A DNA stretch of 64,000 nucleotides from Cesiribacter sp. SM1 (GTDB lineage: Bacteria; Bacteroidota; Bacteroidia; Cytophagales; Cyclobacteriaceae), in contig NZ_JAHXBU010000093.1 in assembly GCF_020178975.1 (NCBI RefSeq), forward strand, positions 124,001 through 188,000, in the 5' to 3' direction. The position numbers were made by a program, and so were the translations under genes. Position 1 is the first letter of the stretch; each line of letters opens with the position of its first letter. Shown here one piece after another: positions 53,776 to 62,724 of the stretch. Below the pieces are notes generated by a model. That model did not search any database and was not told where the DNA came from. It saw only the letters and a program-made list of their open reading frames with translations.

Positions 53776-54837
53776 ATGAGCCAGTTTAATTTTGAAGATC
53801 ACTCTCACAGAAGATATAATCCCTTAACAGGGGAATGGCTGCAGGTATCGCCCCACCGGGCCAAGCGGCCCTGGCAGGGACAGCAGGAAAAAACTGCCCA
53901 GGCCAAACGCCCTGCCTATGACCCCAGCTGTTACCTCTGCCCGGGCAATACCCGTGCAAACGGGGAGGTTAACCCCAATTATACAGGCACCTATGCTTTC
54001 AGGAACGATTTTGCTGCTATTACGGATGATGTGCCCGGCGGCGTTATGCAGGAGGGCGAACTGTTTCTGGCAAAGAGCGAGCGCGGCATATGCAAAGTAA
54101 TCTGCTTCTCGCCCCGCCACGATCTTACCATTCCCGAAATGGAGGTAGAAGCCATTAAAGAGGTGGTGGAACTCTGGAAGCGGGAGTACCTGGAGCTGGG
54201 CAGCAAGGACTTTATCAACCACGTACAGATTTTTGAGAACAAAGGCGAGGTGATGGGCGCCTCTAACCCGCACCCCCACGGCCAGATCTGGGCGCAGGAG
54301 TCTGTACCCGATGAGCCGGCAAAGAAACAGCAGCACCTTAGCAACTACTACCAGAAGCATGGCAGAACCCTGCTGCAGGATTATATAGAGATAGAACTGC
54401 AGAAAGGGGAGCGCATTTTGTTTGAAAACGAGCATTTTGTAGCCCTGGTGCCATTTTGGGCCGTATGGCCTTTCGAGGCCATGATTGTAGCCAAACGCCC
54501 GGTACCCAGTGTGGATAAGCTAACAGAAGAGGAGATGCTTGGGCTGGCCGATGCTTATAAGCAGCTTACCATTCGCTACGACAATCTTTTTGAAATTTCC
54601 TTCCCCTACTCGGCAGGCCTCCACCAGGCACCAACCGATGGAGCGGAGCACCCCGAGTGGCACCTGCACATGGTGTTTTACCCGCCCCTGCTGCGCTCTG
54701 CAACGGTTAAAAAGTTTATGGTAGGCTACGAAATGCTGGGCAACCCCCAGCGCGATATTACACCCGAAACAGCTGCTGCCATGCTAAGAAAGCTTCCTGC
54801 AGTACATTACAAGCAGCGTGATGCTGAACAGGGTTAG
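53776..54837 (+). CDS. galT: Galactose-1-phosphate uridylyltransferase
   Basis: Exchanges UMP between UDP-glucose and galactose-1-phosphate. 353 residues. The active-site motif is H166-P-H168-GQIW in [16 protein letters not shown]168 is the expected nucleophile. The zinc-site cysteines are probably CYLCPGN near residue 55. The C-terminal domain shows [14 protein letters not shown] and [17 protein letters not shown]. Complete; co-transcribed with galK. Confidence 0.97.
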   Translation: MSQFNFEDHSHRRYNPLTGEWLQVSPHRAKRPWQGQQEKTAQAKRPAYDPSCYLCPGNTRANGEVNPNYTGTYAFRNDFAAITDDVPGGVMQEGELFLAKSERGICKVICFSPRHDLTIPEMEVEAIKEVVELWKREYLELGSKDFINHVQIFENKGEVMGASNPHPHGQIWAQESVPDEPAKKQQHLSNYYQKHGRTLLQDYIEIELQKGERILFENEHFVALVPFWAVWPFEAMIVAKRPVPSVDKLTEEEMLGLADAYKQLTIRYDNLFEISFPYSAGLHQAPTDGAEHPEWHLHMVFYPPLLRSATVKKFMVGYEMLGNPQRDITPETAAAMLRKLPAVHYKQRDAEQG

Positions 54838-54950
54838 CCTGCCCCAACAATTGCATAATACTATTTTAATCAATAAAGTAACACAGGCACCTATCGCTAA
54901 CTTATCCTTAACGTCAACATCACGATAGAGTAACAGGGTGTTTCCAAATT

Positions 54951-54985
54951 TGGGTTTTAAGCTAAATTTTTAATTTTAAAACCCA
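54951..54985 (+). repeat. Inverted repeat just before a start codon
   Basis: TGGGTTTTAA (54951-54960) and TTAAAACCCA (54976-54985) are exact complements around a 15-base AT-rich loop, ending 4 bases before the ATG at 54990. It may cover the ribosome entry site or act as an operator. Confidence 0.6.
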
Positions 54986-54989
54986 TTTC

Positions 54990-56864
54990 ATGAAACACTT
55001 TTTCCAGTATCTGCTGGCGGGCATGTTTGTTTCTCCACTGGTACCGGTGTATGCCCAACAGGCCGGTGCTTTTAAAGCTGCGGCTGCTCCACAGCAGGAG
55101 CTAGAGCTGGCAGTGCTCGATTCTTACCAGGCTGCAGGCAGGGAGTATGCCGGGGGCGCTGCAGAGATTGCAGCCTTTGACCCAAAGACCAGCCAGGTGT
55201 TTATAACCAATTTTCAGACCAATGCGCTGGATATCATCAAGATCAGCACGGCCGGTAAACTCACTTTTGTTAAAAGCATTGATCTTTCTGGCTGGGGTGC
55301 CGGGCCAAACAGCGTAGCCGTTAGCAAAGACCTGGTTGTGGTGGTGGTAGATGGCTACTACAACGAAGATGCTACCTACAATCCCGGAACAGCCGTTTTT
55401 TTTGATGCACATGGAAATTACCTGCAGCAGGTGCAGGTGGGGCATATTCCCGATATGGTTACCTTTACTCCAAACGGGCAGTATGCTGTTGTAGCCAACG
55501 AAGCAGAACCTAACGACGACTACACCTTCGATCCCGAAGGCTCTGTGAGCATCATCGATGTAAGCAATTTCTCAGTCAGAACCGCAGATTTCAGGGGCTT
55601 CAACCAAAACATCCAGCCCGGGGTACGCATTTTTGGCCCGGGGGCTACGGTAGCCCAGGACCTGGAACCGGAGTACATTACCATCTCACACGATTCGAGA
55701 ACTGCCTATGTTACCCTGCAGGAAAACAATGCCATGGCAGTGGTAGAACTTAAGTCGGCTATGGTGCGGGAGGTATATCCGCTTGGTACCAAAGACCATT
55801 CCCTGGTAGAAAATGCACTGGATGTAAGCGATCGCGATGGTGGCATTCAGCTCAATACCTGGCCTGTAAAAGGGTTCTATTTGCCCGATGCCATTGCATC
55901 TTACAAGCATAAAGGCCAAACTTTTCTGGTTACGGCAAACGAAGGCGATGCCCGTGATTATGACGGCTACTCTGAAGAAGAAAGGGTAAAAGACCTTGCC
56001 CTGGATCCTGCTGTTTTTCCGGATGCCAAATGGCTCCAAAAGAATGAAAACCTGGGCAGGCTTAAAACCACCACCGCACAGGGAGATGCAGATGGTGACG
56101 GACTCTACGAAGAAATCTATACCTATGGCGGGCGCTCTTTCTCTATCTGGAGCGAGCAGGGCGAGCTTATCTGGGACAGCAAAGATGCGTTTGAACGCAT
56201 ACTGGCCGATCTGCTACCCGATGACTTTGGTAGCTCCAACGACGAGAGCCCCTCTTTTGATGGCAGGAGTGATGACAAAGGCCCTGAGCCGGAGGGTGTA
56301 ACCCTGGGAAAAATCGGCAGCAGCACCTTTGCCTTTATAGGCCTGGAGCGAATAGGAGGGGTAATGGTGTACGACATCAGCAATCCCTACGCACCAGTAT
56401 TTGTAACCTACACAAACAACCGGAACTTTAGTGCCCAGTTTGATGAAGACAGCCCCGAGGGCTTTCTGCAGGCAAAAGACCTGGGTCCGGAAGGCCTGGT
56501 GTTTATTGCAGCCCACAGCAGCCCCACAAAGTCAAACCTGCTCCTGTTAACCAATGAAGTGAGCGGCACCACCACTTTGTTTGAGGTTAAAGCAAGCAAG
56601 CCATCAATTGTAAAAGCAGGCATACAGTTTTACCCCAACCCGGTAACAGACAGGCTTACTGTAAACGTAGCAGCACTACAGGAAGAGAGCATTAGCATAG
56701 AAATTGCCAGCATGCTCAGTGGTAAAGTTTACCTGTCGGAACACTACCAGCTGGAAGGAGCCTCAACCATAGAGATTCCGCTTCGTCACCTGCCCAGCCA
56801 GTTATATGTAGTGAAGGTAAAAGGAGCAACGATTAGTCAGCAGCACCGTTTGCTGAAGAAATGA
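54990..56864 (+). CDS. Choice-of-anchor I protein with T9SS sorting domain
   Basis: 624 residues. Signal peptide 1-23 (ends VYAQ). A beta-propeller-like choice-of-anchor I domain (about 35-530) is marked by AAEIAAFDPKTSQVFITNF, VGHIPDMVTFTPNG, VVANEAEPNDDY, FLVTANEGDARDY and SDDKGPEPEGVTLG. The tail is a T9SS type A domain from about residue 545, with FYPNPVTDRLTV, and ends HRLLKK. Proteins of this type are exported to the surface; some resemble secreted phosphatase- or esterase-associated proteins, but no catalytic site was found. It follows galKT by 152 bases and is probably a separate transcript. Confidence 0.88.
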   Translation: MKHFFQYLLAGMFVSPLVPVYAQQAGAFKAAAAPQQELELAVLDSYQAAGREYAGGAAEIAAFDPKTSQVFITNFQTNALDIIKISTAGKLTFVKSIDLSGWGAGPNSVAVSKDLVVVVVDGYYNEDATYNPGTAVFFDAHGNYLQQVQVGHIPDMVTFTPNGQYAVVANEAEPNDDYTFDPEGSVSIIDVSNFSVRTADFRGFNQNIQPGVRIFGPGATVAQDLEPEYITISHDSRTAYVTLQENNAMAVVELKSAMVREVYPLGTKDHSLVENALDVSDRDGGIQLNTWPVKGFYLPDAIASYKHKGQTFLVTANEGDARDYDGYSEEERVKDLALDPAVFPDAKWLQKNENLGRLKTTTAQGDADGDGLYEEIYTYGGRSFSIWSEQGELIWDSKDAFERILADLLPDDFGSSNDESPSFDGRSDDKGPEPEGVTLGKIGSSTFAFIGLERIGGVMVYDISNPYAPVFVTYTNNRNFSAQFDEDSPEGFLQAKDLGPEGLVFIAAHSSPTKSNLLLLTNEVSGTTTLFEVKASKPSIVKAGIQFYPNPVTDRLTVNVAALQEESISIEIASMLSGKVYLSEHYQLEGASTIEIPLRHLPSQLYVVKVKGATISQQHRLLKK

Positions 56865-56889
56865 GAAAATCCAAGATGATGTGTTTATA

Positions 56890-56928
56890 CAACAGCAGAG
56901 CCTGAATTCAGGCTCTGTTGTTTTTTTG
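56890..56928 (+). terminator. Intrinsic terminator of the anchor I gene
   Basis: Stem centred on CCTGAATTCAGG, extended by AGAG.../...CTCT and CAACAG/CTGTTG with a small bulge, followed by a long T run. Confidence 0.85.
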
Positions 56929-57074
56929 TGCCTGATTCAGTTCGTTACAATTAACAGGCAGGAGAACAGCTTTGAGTTGCAACTGGTTAACAGCCGCAAT
57001 AATGCTAATGTAGCCAGCCCGTTTGGAAAATACTGCAGCTACTAATATATTGTTACGGTTATTCCGGAACAGCA

Positions 57075-58934
57075 ATGCTTATACAAAAGCAGTATTCTAT
57101 TACCATTTTTCTTTTTTTAGCACTGGTTTCGGCTGCTTTTGGGCAGCCTGGTAACGAAGTCATTGAGTACAACACTTTTATCAAAGCAGCCCCGGGAAAG
57201 CTAACTGTTGAAACATCCTGCCTGATTCAGGTCAATAATAAGCAGTCGGACTGGATTACGGCCATAGAGATACCCTACAGAGCCGGAGATAAATTAGATG
57301 TTCTTGAGGCTACCGTTCTTGATAGAAATGGAAAGGTGGTCAGAAGCCTGAAAAAGAAAGAAATTGTTAGCAGAAGCTTTATTTCTCAGGGTACCTTTTT
57401 CGAAGATAGCTATGTCAGTGAATTCGATCTTAAATGGCATGAGTATCCTTACAGGGTAAAATACAGCTACAGGAAAGTAATGGATCAGTTTCTGCATGTG
57501 GCCAGCTGGTACCCTGTGTTATATACAAACGTTCCTACCAGAAAAGCATCTCTCGAGGTTCAGCTACCGCTCGATTACAAGGTAAACATACGCTTCCCGG
57601 ATGCCTTCACCTATAAGGCCGATACCCTGGAGAATAGCTGCGCCCTCAGCTGGCAGATCCTGGGGGTGGAGCCTGTTGCGTCAGAAGTTTTTGCGCCCCC
57701 GGTTCAGGAGGGCATTCCACATGTAAAGATCGTTCCCGAAGAATTTAACTACGAGCTTAAAGGTAGCTTTAAAAGCTGGGCCTCCTATGGAGACTGGCTG
57801 AACAGGATCAATACAGGACTGGATGTTCTTCCCCAGTCAGAACAATTTGTGGTGGAAAGGCTCACCCGGGGTATCACCGATAAAAGAGAGCTTATCAAAA
57901 TTCTTTACCACCACCTGCAGGACCATACCAGGTACATCAATGTGTCTATAGATGCTGGAGGCCTGAAGCCCTACCCGGCCTCTTATGTATGCACCAATAA
58001 ATACGGCGATTGCAAGGCTTTAACCATTTACATGAAGGCGCTCCTGAAACAGGTGGGCATTGAGTCATTCTATACCATTATTCATGCAGATGCAAATCCT
58101 GTTCAGTTTGAGCCGGAATTTCCCAGCCACCAGTTTAACCACGTTGTGCTTTGTGTGCCACTGGATGGAGATACCCTCTGGCTGGAAAATACCACCAGCC
58201 ACCTTCCCTACAATTACCTGGGAACCTTTACCCAGAACCGCTACGCCTTAGCAGTGGGTAATAGTGGCAGCAAACTTGTTAAAACCCCCTCTTTATCGCT
58301 TGAGGATGTACTGGAAAATACCACCTATACCTATGCATTAAACCAGGAGGGAGAAGGCACACTGAACATATTGGCAAATTTAAGAGGGGAGGCGTTCGAA
58401 AACCTTAGGTACCTGCAACACGAGTACAGCGAAAAGGATCAGCAAAGGGCAATAAGTGAAAGCATTAATGTTACTTATGCTGAAATGCTAAGCTGGCAGA
58501 TAAACCAGGAGGACCGTGATTTGCCCCTGCTGCAGCTTCAGATGGCCCTTAAGGTAAACAGCCAGCTAAGAAGGCTGGGCAACAGCCTGGTACTTTCACC
58601 TAATGCTTTAAAATTGCCCAGGCTGGAAAGCGCCGGCAGCAGAACTGCACCGCTCCGGATAAATTATCCTGTAAATAAACAGGATTCTATCACCTACCTG
58701 CTGCCCTTTGCCAACCAGTACAAAACCAAGCTGCCCCTGGATGTAGCCATAGAATCAAAATTTGGCCGATACCGGGAGCAATATCAGGAGGCAGACGGCC
58801 GGATTAGTGTAAAGAGAAGTTTTCAGCTTTTTGCCGGTAACTATCCCATAGAAGAGTATCCTCATTTTTATGACTTTATCGAATCTGTAAAGGAGTCGCA
58901 GAAGAAATCAGCCATAGTATTAAACCCCAACTAA
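57075..58934 (+). CDS. DUF3857 / transglutaminase-like exported protein, catalytic-type
   Basis: 619 residues. The signal peptide ends SAAFG. The N-terminal DUF3857 domain (about 30-230) has FLHVASWYP. The transglutaminase-like core (about 280-375) keeps C313 in YGDCKALT and H356 in FNHVVLC. The third position, usually Asp, is E371 in LWLENTT. A C-terminal beta domain follows (about 390-619). In this phylum such proteins are periplasmic; the substrates of the family are not established. The stop is one base before the start of a similar gene, so the two are co-translated. Confidence 0.88.
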   Translation: MLIQKQYSITIFLFLALVSAAFGQPGNEVIEYNTFIKAAPGKLTVETSCLIQVNNKQSDWITAIEIPYRAGDKLDVLEATVLDRNGKVVRSLKKKEIVSRSFISQGTFFEDSYVSEFDLKWHEYPYRVKYSYRKVMDQFLHVASWYPVLYTNVPTRKASLEVQLPLDYKVNIRFPDAFTYKADTLENSCALSWQILGVEPVASEVFAPPVQEGIPHVKIVPEEFNYELKGSFKSWASYGDWLNRINTGLDVLPQSEQFVVERLTRGITDKRELIKILYHHLQDHTRYINVSIDAGGLKPYPASYVCTNKYGDCKALTIYMKALLKQVGIESFYTIIHADANPVQFEPEFPSHQFNHVVLCVPLDGDTLWLENTTSHLPYNYLGTFTQNRYALAVGNSGSKLVKTPSLSLEDVLENTTYTYALNQEGEGTLNILANLRGEAFENLRYLQHEYSEKDQQRAISESINVTYAEMLSWQINQEDRDLPLLQLQMALKVNSQLRRLGNSLVLSPNALKLPRLESAGSRTAPLRINYPVNKQDSITYLLPFANQYKTKLPLDVAIESKFGRYREQYQEADGRISVKRSFQLFAGNYPIEEYPHFYDFIESVKESQKKSAIVLNPN

Positions 58935-58935
58935 A

Positions 58936-60933
58936 ATGCGCAGCACTATCGTTACAGTTGCTATTATTTTTTTATTTATCCAGCCGGTTTTAGCCCAGGA
59001 ATTATCGAGAGAGTTCGGAGTTATCAGCAACAACGAATTTGAATTCAAGGTGTATGAGAAAGATCCTGAAGCAGAGGCAGTAGTGTTGTTCGATATAGGA
59101 AAATCTGTGTTTTTTGATACGGAAAGGGGGTACGATATACGGTTTACCCGCAGCCGAAGGGTTAAAGTATTAAGCAGGGCCGGCACTAACCAGGCCGAGG
59201 TGTCAATTCCGTTTTATGTAGATGGCTTCGGTAAAACTGAAAAGATTGTTTCCATTGAAGCCTATAGCTATAACTTTGAACAGGGCCAGTTATTCAGGAA
59301 AGCAGTAGACCAAAGCGCGGTTTATGAAGAAAAGATTAATGATCGCTGGAAGGCTAAAAAGTTTGTTTTCCCGGATGTAAAAGAGGGTACCATCATTGAG
59401 TACAAATACGTGCTGGAAACACCCTTTCACTTTAACCTACCCGACTGGCAGTTTCAGGATAAAATTCCTACACTCTACAGTGAGTATACAGCAAACCTGA
59501 TTCCCTTTTATGAGTATGTGTTTTTGGCCCAGGGCATCAGCAAATTTGACTTCCAGGAGAGTAAGCCTTCTACTGTGGTCCGTGAATTTGGCAGTGTCAA
59601 TAAATCTTACGGGCAAAATGTTGGCAGCGGGTTTGAGTTCAAAGATATGATCCACACCTATGTACTGAAGGATGTGCCAGCCTTTAAGGACGAAAGCTAT
59701 ATCACTTCTCGTGAAGATTACCTGATAAAACTGGATTTTCAGCTTGCCAAGTTTCACAGCCCGCGGGGTGGCACTACCAGTATTATCTCTACCTGGCCGG
59801 AGCTTACCAAAGAACTGCTCAAAAACGACAACTTTGGCAAGTACACCAAAACTGCAGAAAGGCTGGCTAAAAAGCTGCTGGAGCAGGAAATAGCAGCAGA
59901 CCAGGCTAATAAGCTGGAAAAGAGCAGGCAGATTATCGAGTATGTGAAAAACAGCTTTAGCTGGAATGGGTACTACTCGAAGTTTTCATCCAAAAGCCCC
60001 AAAGATTTTGTAAATCAGAAAACCGGCAACGCTGCCGATATAAATCTTTTTTTAACTGCTATGCTAAGGGCTGCCGGTATTGATGCCCAGCCTGTAATTT
60101 TAAGCACCCGCAACCATGGAAAAATCAAGTCTGATTATCCCTTCGAACATTTTTTCAACTATGTAATTGTGCTGGTAAATGCAGGAGATCATGTGTTCCT
60201 GACAGATGGAACAGAGGCACTGGTTGCTTACAACAGAATACCACCCCGCTGCATTAATGAAAGAGGGCTGGTAGTAAAAGAAGATGAAGTACCCTGGGTT
60301 GACCTATACAGCAGTATCCAGTCGATGGATAATAAAACCATAGGGTTGAGCCTGGATCCGGAAAACCTGACAGCCAAAGCAATGGTAACGGTGCAAAGCA
60401 CAGAGTTTGAGGCGCTGGGTTATAGAAACCTGTTCAAAAACGACTCTGTAAAGATCAGGGAGAAACTCTTAGAGAGCGGGTTCAGTGATGTCTCCAGGAT
60501 AAGGACGTTTAACTTCGAGAAAACCAGTTTGCCCTATACCATAGCCTACGAAGGTGTAACGGCACTTGAGCGAATTGATAATAAGATTATAGTATCACCC
60601 TTCCTGAATTACCCGATAAAGGAAAATTCCCTTACACAAAAAAAACGTTCCTACCCCGTAGATTTCATCTATCCGAAAAAGGAACTGCTCATCTCCAGGC
60701 TGGAAATTCCCGCTGGTTATAAGCTGGTAGGGGTGCCTGAAGCCTTTGCGGTGGATAATGATCTGGCAGAAATAAACCTGAAGTACACCATAACAGATAA
60801 TGTAGTAGAGGCCAGTGCCCAGTATCACTTTAAAAAGGGGGTGTATGTGTCTGGAGAGTACGCCAGGGTAAAGTACTATATAGATATGATCGTGAAGAAA
60901 TTTAACGAGCAACTGGTGCTTGAAAAGATCTAA
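58936..60933 (+). CDS. DUF3857 / transglutaminase-like exported protein, catalytically degenerate
   Basis: 665 residues. The signal peptide ends VLAQ. Domain order is as in the upstream gene: DUF3857 (about 30-290), a transglutaminase-like region (about 330-430), then a C-terminal beta domain. At the expected catalytic positions it has A366 instead of Cys (KTGNAADINLFL) and Y409 instead of His (FNYVIVLV), while D424 (LTDGTE) is kept. It therefore should not act as a transglutaminase or Cys protease, and may bind or scaffold. Substitution of the Cys is known among bacteroidotan relatives, as far as I recall. It lies one base after its partner. Confidence 0.88.
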   Translation: MRSTIVTVAIIFLFIQPVLAQELSREFGVISNNEFEFKVYEKDPEAEAVVLFDIGKSVFFDTERGYDIRFTRSRRVKVLSRAGTNQAEVSIPFYVDGFGKTEKIVSIEAYSYNFEQGQLFRKAVDQSAVYEEKINDRWKAKKFVFPDVKEGTIIEYKYVLETPFHFNLPDWQFQDKIPTLYSEYTANLIPFYEYVFLAQGISKFDFQESKPSTVVREFGSVNKSYGQNVGSGFEFKDMIHTYVLKDVPAFKDESYITSREDYLIKLDFQLAKFHSPRGGTTSIISTWPELTKELLKNDNFGKYTKTAERLAKKLLEQEIAADQANKLEKSRQIIEYVKNSFSWNGYYSKFSSKSPKDFVNQKTGNAADINLFLTAMLRAAGIDAQPVILSTRNHGKIKSDYPFEHFFNYVIVLVNAGDHVFLTDGTEALVAYNRIPPRCINERGLVVKEDEVPWVDLYSSIQSMDNKTIGLSLDPENLTAKAMVTVQSTEFEALGYRNLFKNDSVKIREKLLESGFSDVSRIRTFNFEKTSLPYTIAYEGVTALERIDNKIIVSPFLNYPIKENSLTQKKRSYPVDFIYPKKELLISRLEIPAGYKLVGVPEAFAVDNDLAEINLKYTITDNVVEASAQYHFKKGVYVSGEYARVKYYIDMIVKKFNEQLVLEKI

Positions 60934-60962
60934 GCAGAACAGTGCAGCATAAATTACATAGT

Positions 60963-61829
60963 TTAGGAAACAGCAATCAGCACCAGGCCCAGGGTAATAA
61001 TTAGCAGGCCGATCAGTCTTGTTTTAAAGTACTGTTTCTCGTTCAGGTAAAAGAAAGCATAGAGGATAATCAGCAGCGCACTGGCTCTTTTTATGGCAAT
61101 AACATAGGCCACCAGTATCAGCTGAATGGCAAACATCTGGCTTAGCACACTCATGGTTCTGAATAAGCCTACCCCAAAGAGAGGCAGAGCCCTGCTCCTG
61201 AGCTGCTGCAAAGGCTGCTTTGATTTAATGAACATGATGGGGATCAGGTAGAGCATGATGATGAAATCTTTGGAGAAGGCCCAGAAGACTGGCGATGTTT
61301 CTTCTACCCCTATTTTATCGATGTTGGCAGTAATGCTCCAGATAAAGGCTACCATCAGCATGTATCTGGAGCCCTGGTTGGTAATAAGGCTTGCAAAAGG
61401 AGCCAGGAAATTACCCCGGCTGCCCCCTATGTTTAAAATATAGGTGCCTGCTACGATGAGGCAAATACCGGCAATGCCTGTTGCATTGGGAAACTGGCCA
61501 ATCAGCAGCGGCGAGCTGATGAGCATGAAAAGGGGCGTGAGCGTTACCAGGGGTACCGTAACAGAAAGCTCCGACCGTTTAATAGCCTTCATGTAAAGCA
61601 GTATTACAGCCAGCTGCAAAATGGTGGAGGCTAAAAGTGCTACTAGAAAGCGGCCGGAAAGCGGTCTGATGCCCATAAAAATAACCACAGGTGCCAGCAG
61701 CACAGAAATAGCCAGGTGCATGGAAAAAGAAGCCGTATACTCATCTACATGCCGAAGGTTGTGCTTGCTGAAAATATCTTTGAGCGCCTCGGATAAGGCG
61801 GTGATGGAGGCTAAAAAGAATCCAAACAT
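60963..61829 (-). CDS. EamA-type (DMT superfamily) transporter
   Basis: 288 residues and about ten hydrophobic segments in two similar halves, the EamA layout. The first half begins MFGFFLASITALSEALKDIFSKHNL. The C-terminal half has SVLSQMFAIQLILVAYVIAIKRASALL and ends with LIGLLIITLGLVLIAVS. The exporter/importer substrate is unknown. It is the last gene of the four-gene minus-strand cluster, starting 20 bases after the DUF2721 stop, and is convergent with the transglutaminase-like gene, 29 bases away. Confidence 0.9.
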   Translation of the reverse strand: MFGFFLASITALSEALKDIFSKHNLRHVDEYTASFSMHLAISVLLAPVVIFMGIRPLSGRFLVALLASTILQLAVILLYMKAIKRSELSVTVPLVTLTPLFMLISSPLLIGQFPNATGIAGICLIVAGTYILNIGGSRGNFLAPFASLITNQGSRYMLMVAFIWSITANIDKIGVEETSPVFWAFSKDFIIMLYLIPIMFIKSKQPLQQLRSRALPLFGVGLFRTMSVLSQMFAIQLILVAYVIAIKRASALLIILYAFFYLNEKQYFKTRLIGLLIITLGLVLIAVS

Positions 61830-61849
61830 CCTTTCTGTTTCTGTTGCTA

Positions 61850-62323
61850 CTACATTTGCCGGCCGTAGTGCTGGGTGAGATAATCCATTTCTTTTTCAAC
61901 TGCACCCAGGGCAATTCTGGTTTCGAGAATGAGCAAAACTGTTGCGTACAGGAGCAGGCCTGCACCTGCAAGACCTAAGGCTACGGGTAGCCAGAAAGCC
62001 TGCAGGTCCAGGGCTTCCAGCAGGCCTATGGCTACACTGGTACCTACAAATAATGATAAAGCCACGTAGAGCAGGCTCATGGCTTGCTGCAGCTTACGGG
62101 AACGGGAGGCTGCCCTTAGCAGGAGCTGGTACAAAAAAGCTTTCTTTTCAGATACTGCGTCATCGGCTGGCTTTTTTGTCAGTTCTTCAAACTGATCGGA
62201 TAGCTTTCTGGCGCGTTCAATGCTTCTGGCCAGCCGTTGCGAGGTGGTGAGAATGAGCTGTCCGGTGGCTAAAATAAGCACCACCGGTGTAATCATGGCA
62301 GATAGTATGTTCAATTCAGACAT
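61850..62323 (-). CDS. DUF2721 family membrane protein
   Basis: 157 residues with an N-terminal hydrophobic helix (about 5-25) and two more near 85-135. The family pattern is visible in AMITPVVLILATGQLILTTSQRLARSIERARKL, read as TSQRLARSIERAR after the first helix, and in the RAASRSRKLQQAM stretch before the second. Function unknown. It sits 20 bases after the ASRT-family gene and 20 before the EamA gene. Confidence 0.82.
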   Translation of the reverse strand: MSELNILSAMITPVVLILATGQLILTTSQRLARSIERARKLSDQFEELTKKPADDAVSEKKAFLYQLLLRAASRSRKLQQAMSLLYVALSLFVGTSVAIGLLEALDLQAFWLPVALGLAGAGLLLYATVLLILETRIALGAVEKEMDYLTQHYGRQM

Positions 62324-62343
62324 CGCTTCTATTCTTCTGGGCT

Positions 62344-62724
62344 TTAGTCTAGCGGAAAGGCCATTGTTCCCATCAGGGCCAGCTTACTTTGCGCTGTGTT
62401 TTGTTTGGTGAACTGCACTACTACCGGCACGTTGCTTTCTATAACTCCGGCATAGGCAACACCAAGCGGAATGGCCTGTGGGTCTATGAGATCGTTGATG
62501 CGGAATTTCCGTACCCGTTCTGCCTTTACCTCAATCTTAAATTCTCCTACCGGCTCACCATCGGTAAAATAAAGTGTTATATTGATAGTAGCATCTTCTT
62601 TGGTGGTATTCAGTACCGATAGTTTATCACTGCTTACAAAATCGGGTTCATGGCCGGTGCTTTGTACAGGAATGTACCCGTCTGAAAATGCCCATTTTTT
62701 CATTCCTACTGCCTTGTTGCTCAT
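62344..62724 (-). CDS. Sensory-rhodopsin-transducer (ASRT) family protein
   Basis: 126 residues. I recognise the Anabaena sensory rhodopsin transducer family from FSDGYIPVQSTGHEPDFVSS, LSVLNTTKEDATINITLYFTDGEPVG, RVRKFRINDLIDPQAIP and AGVIESNVPVVVQFTKQNT, in the family order. Members form a beta-sandwich; outside cyanobacteria they occur without rhodopsin and have been proposed to bind small molecules such as sugars. No rhodopsin gene is in the window. Its start overlaps the stop of the FAD enzyme gene by four bases (ATGA), tying it to that enzyme rather than to light sensing. Confidence 0.9.
   Translation of the reverse strand: MSNKAVGMKKWAFSDGYIPVQSTGHEPDFVSSDKLSVLNTTKEDATINITLYFTDGEPVGEFKIEVKAERVRKFRINDLIDPQAIPLGVAYAGVIESNVPVVVQFTKQNTAQSKLALMGTMAFPLD

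Noticed and set aside
62344-62724. Light-sensing system inferred from the ASRT-family gene
   Set aside because: No rhodopsin gene is in the window and the gene is coupled to an FAD oxidase; a sugar-related role fits the context better.
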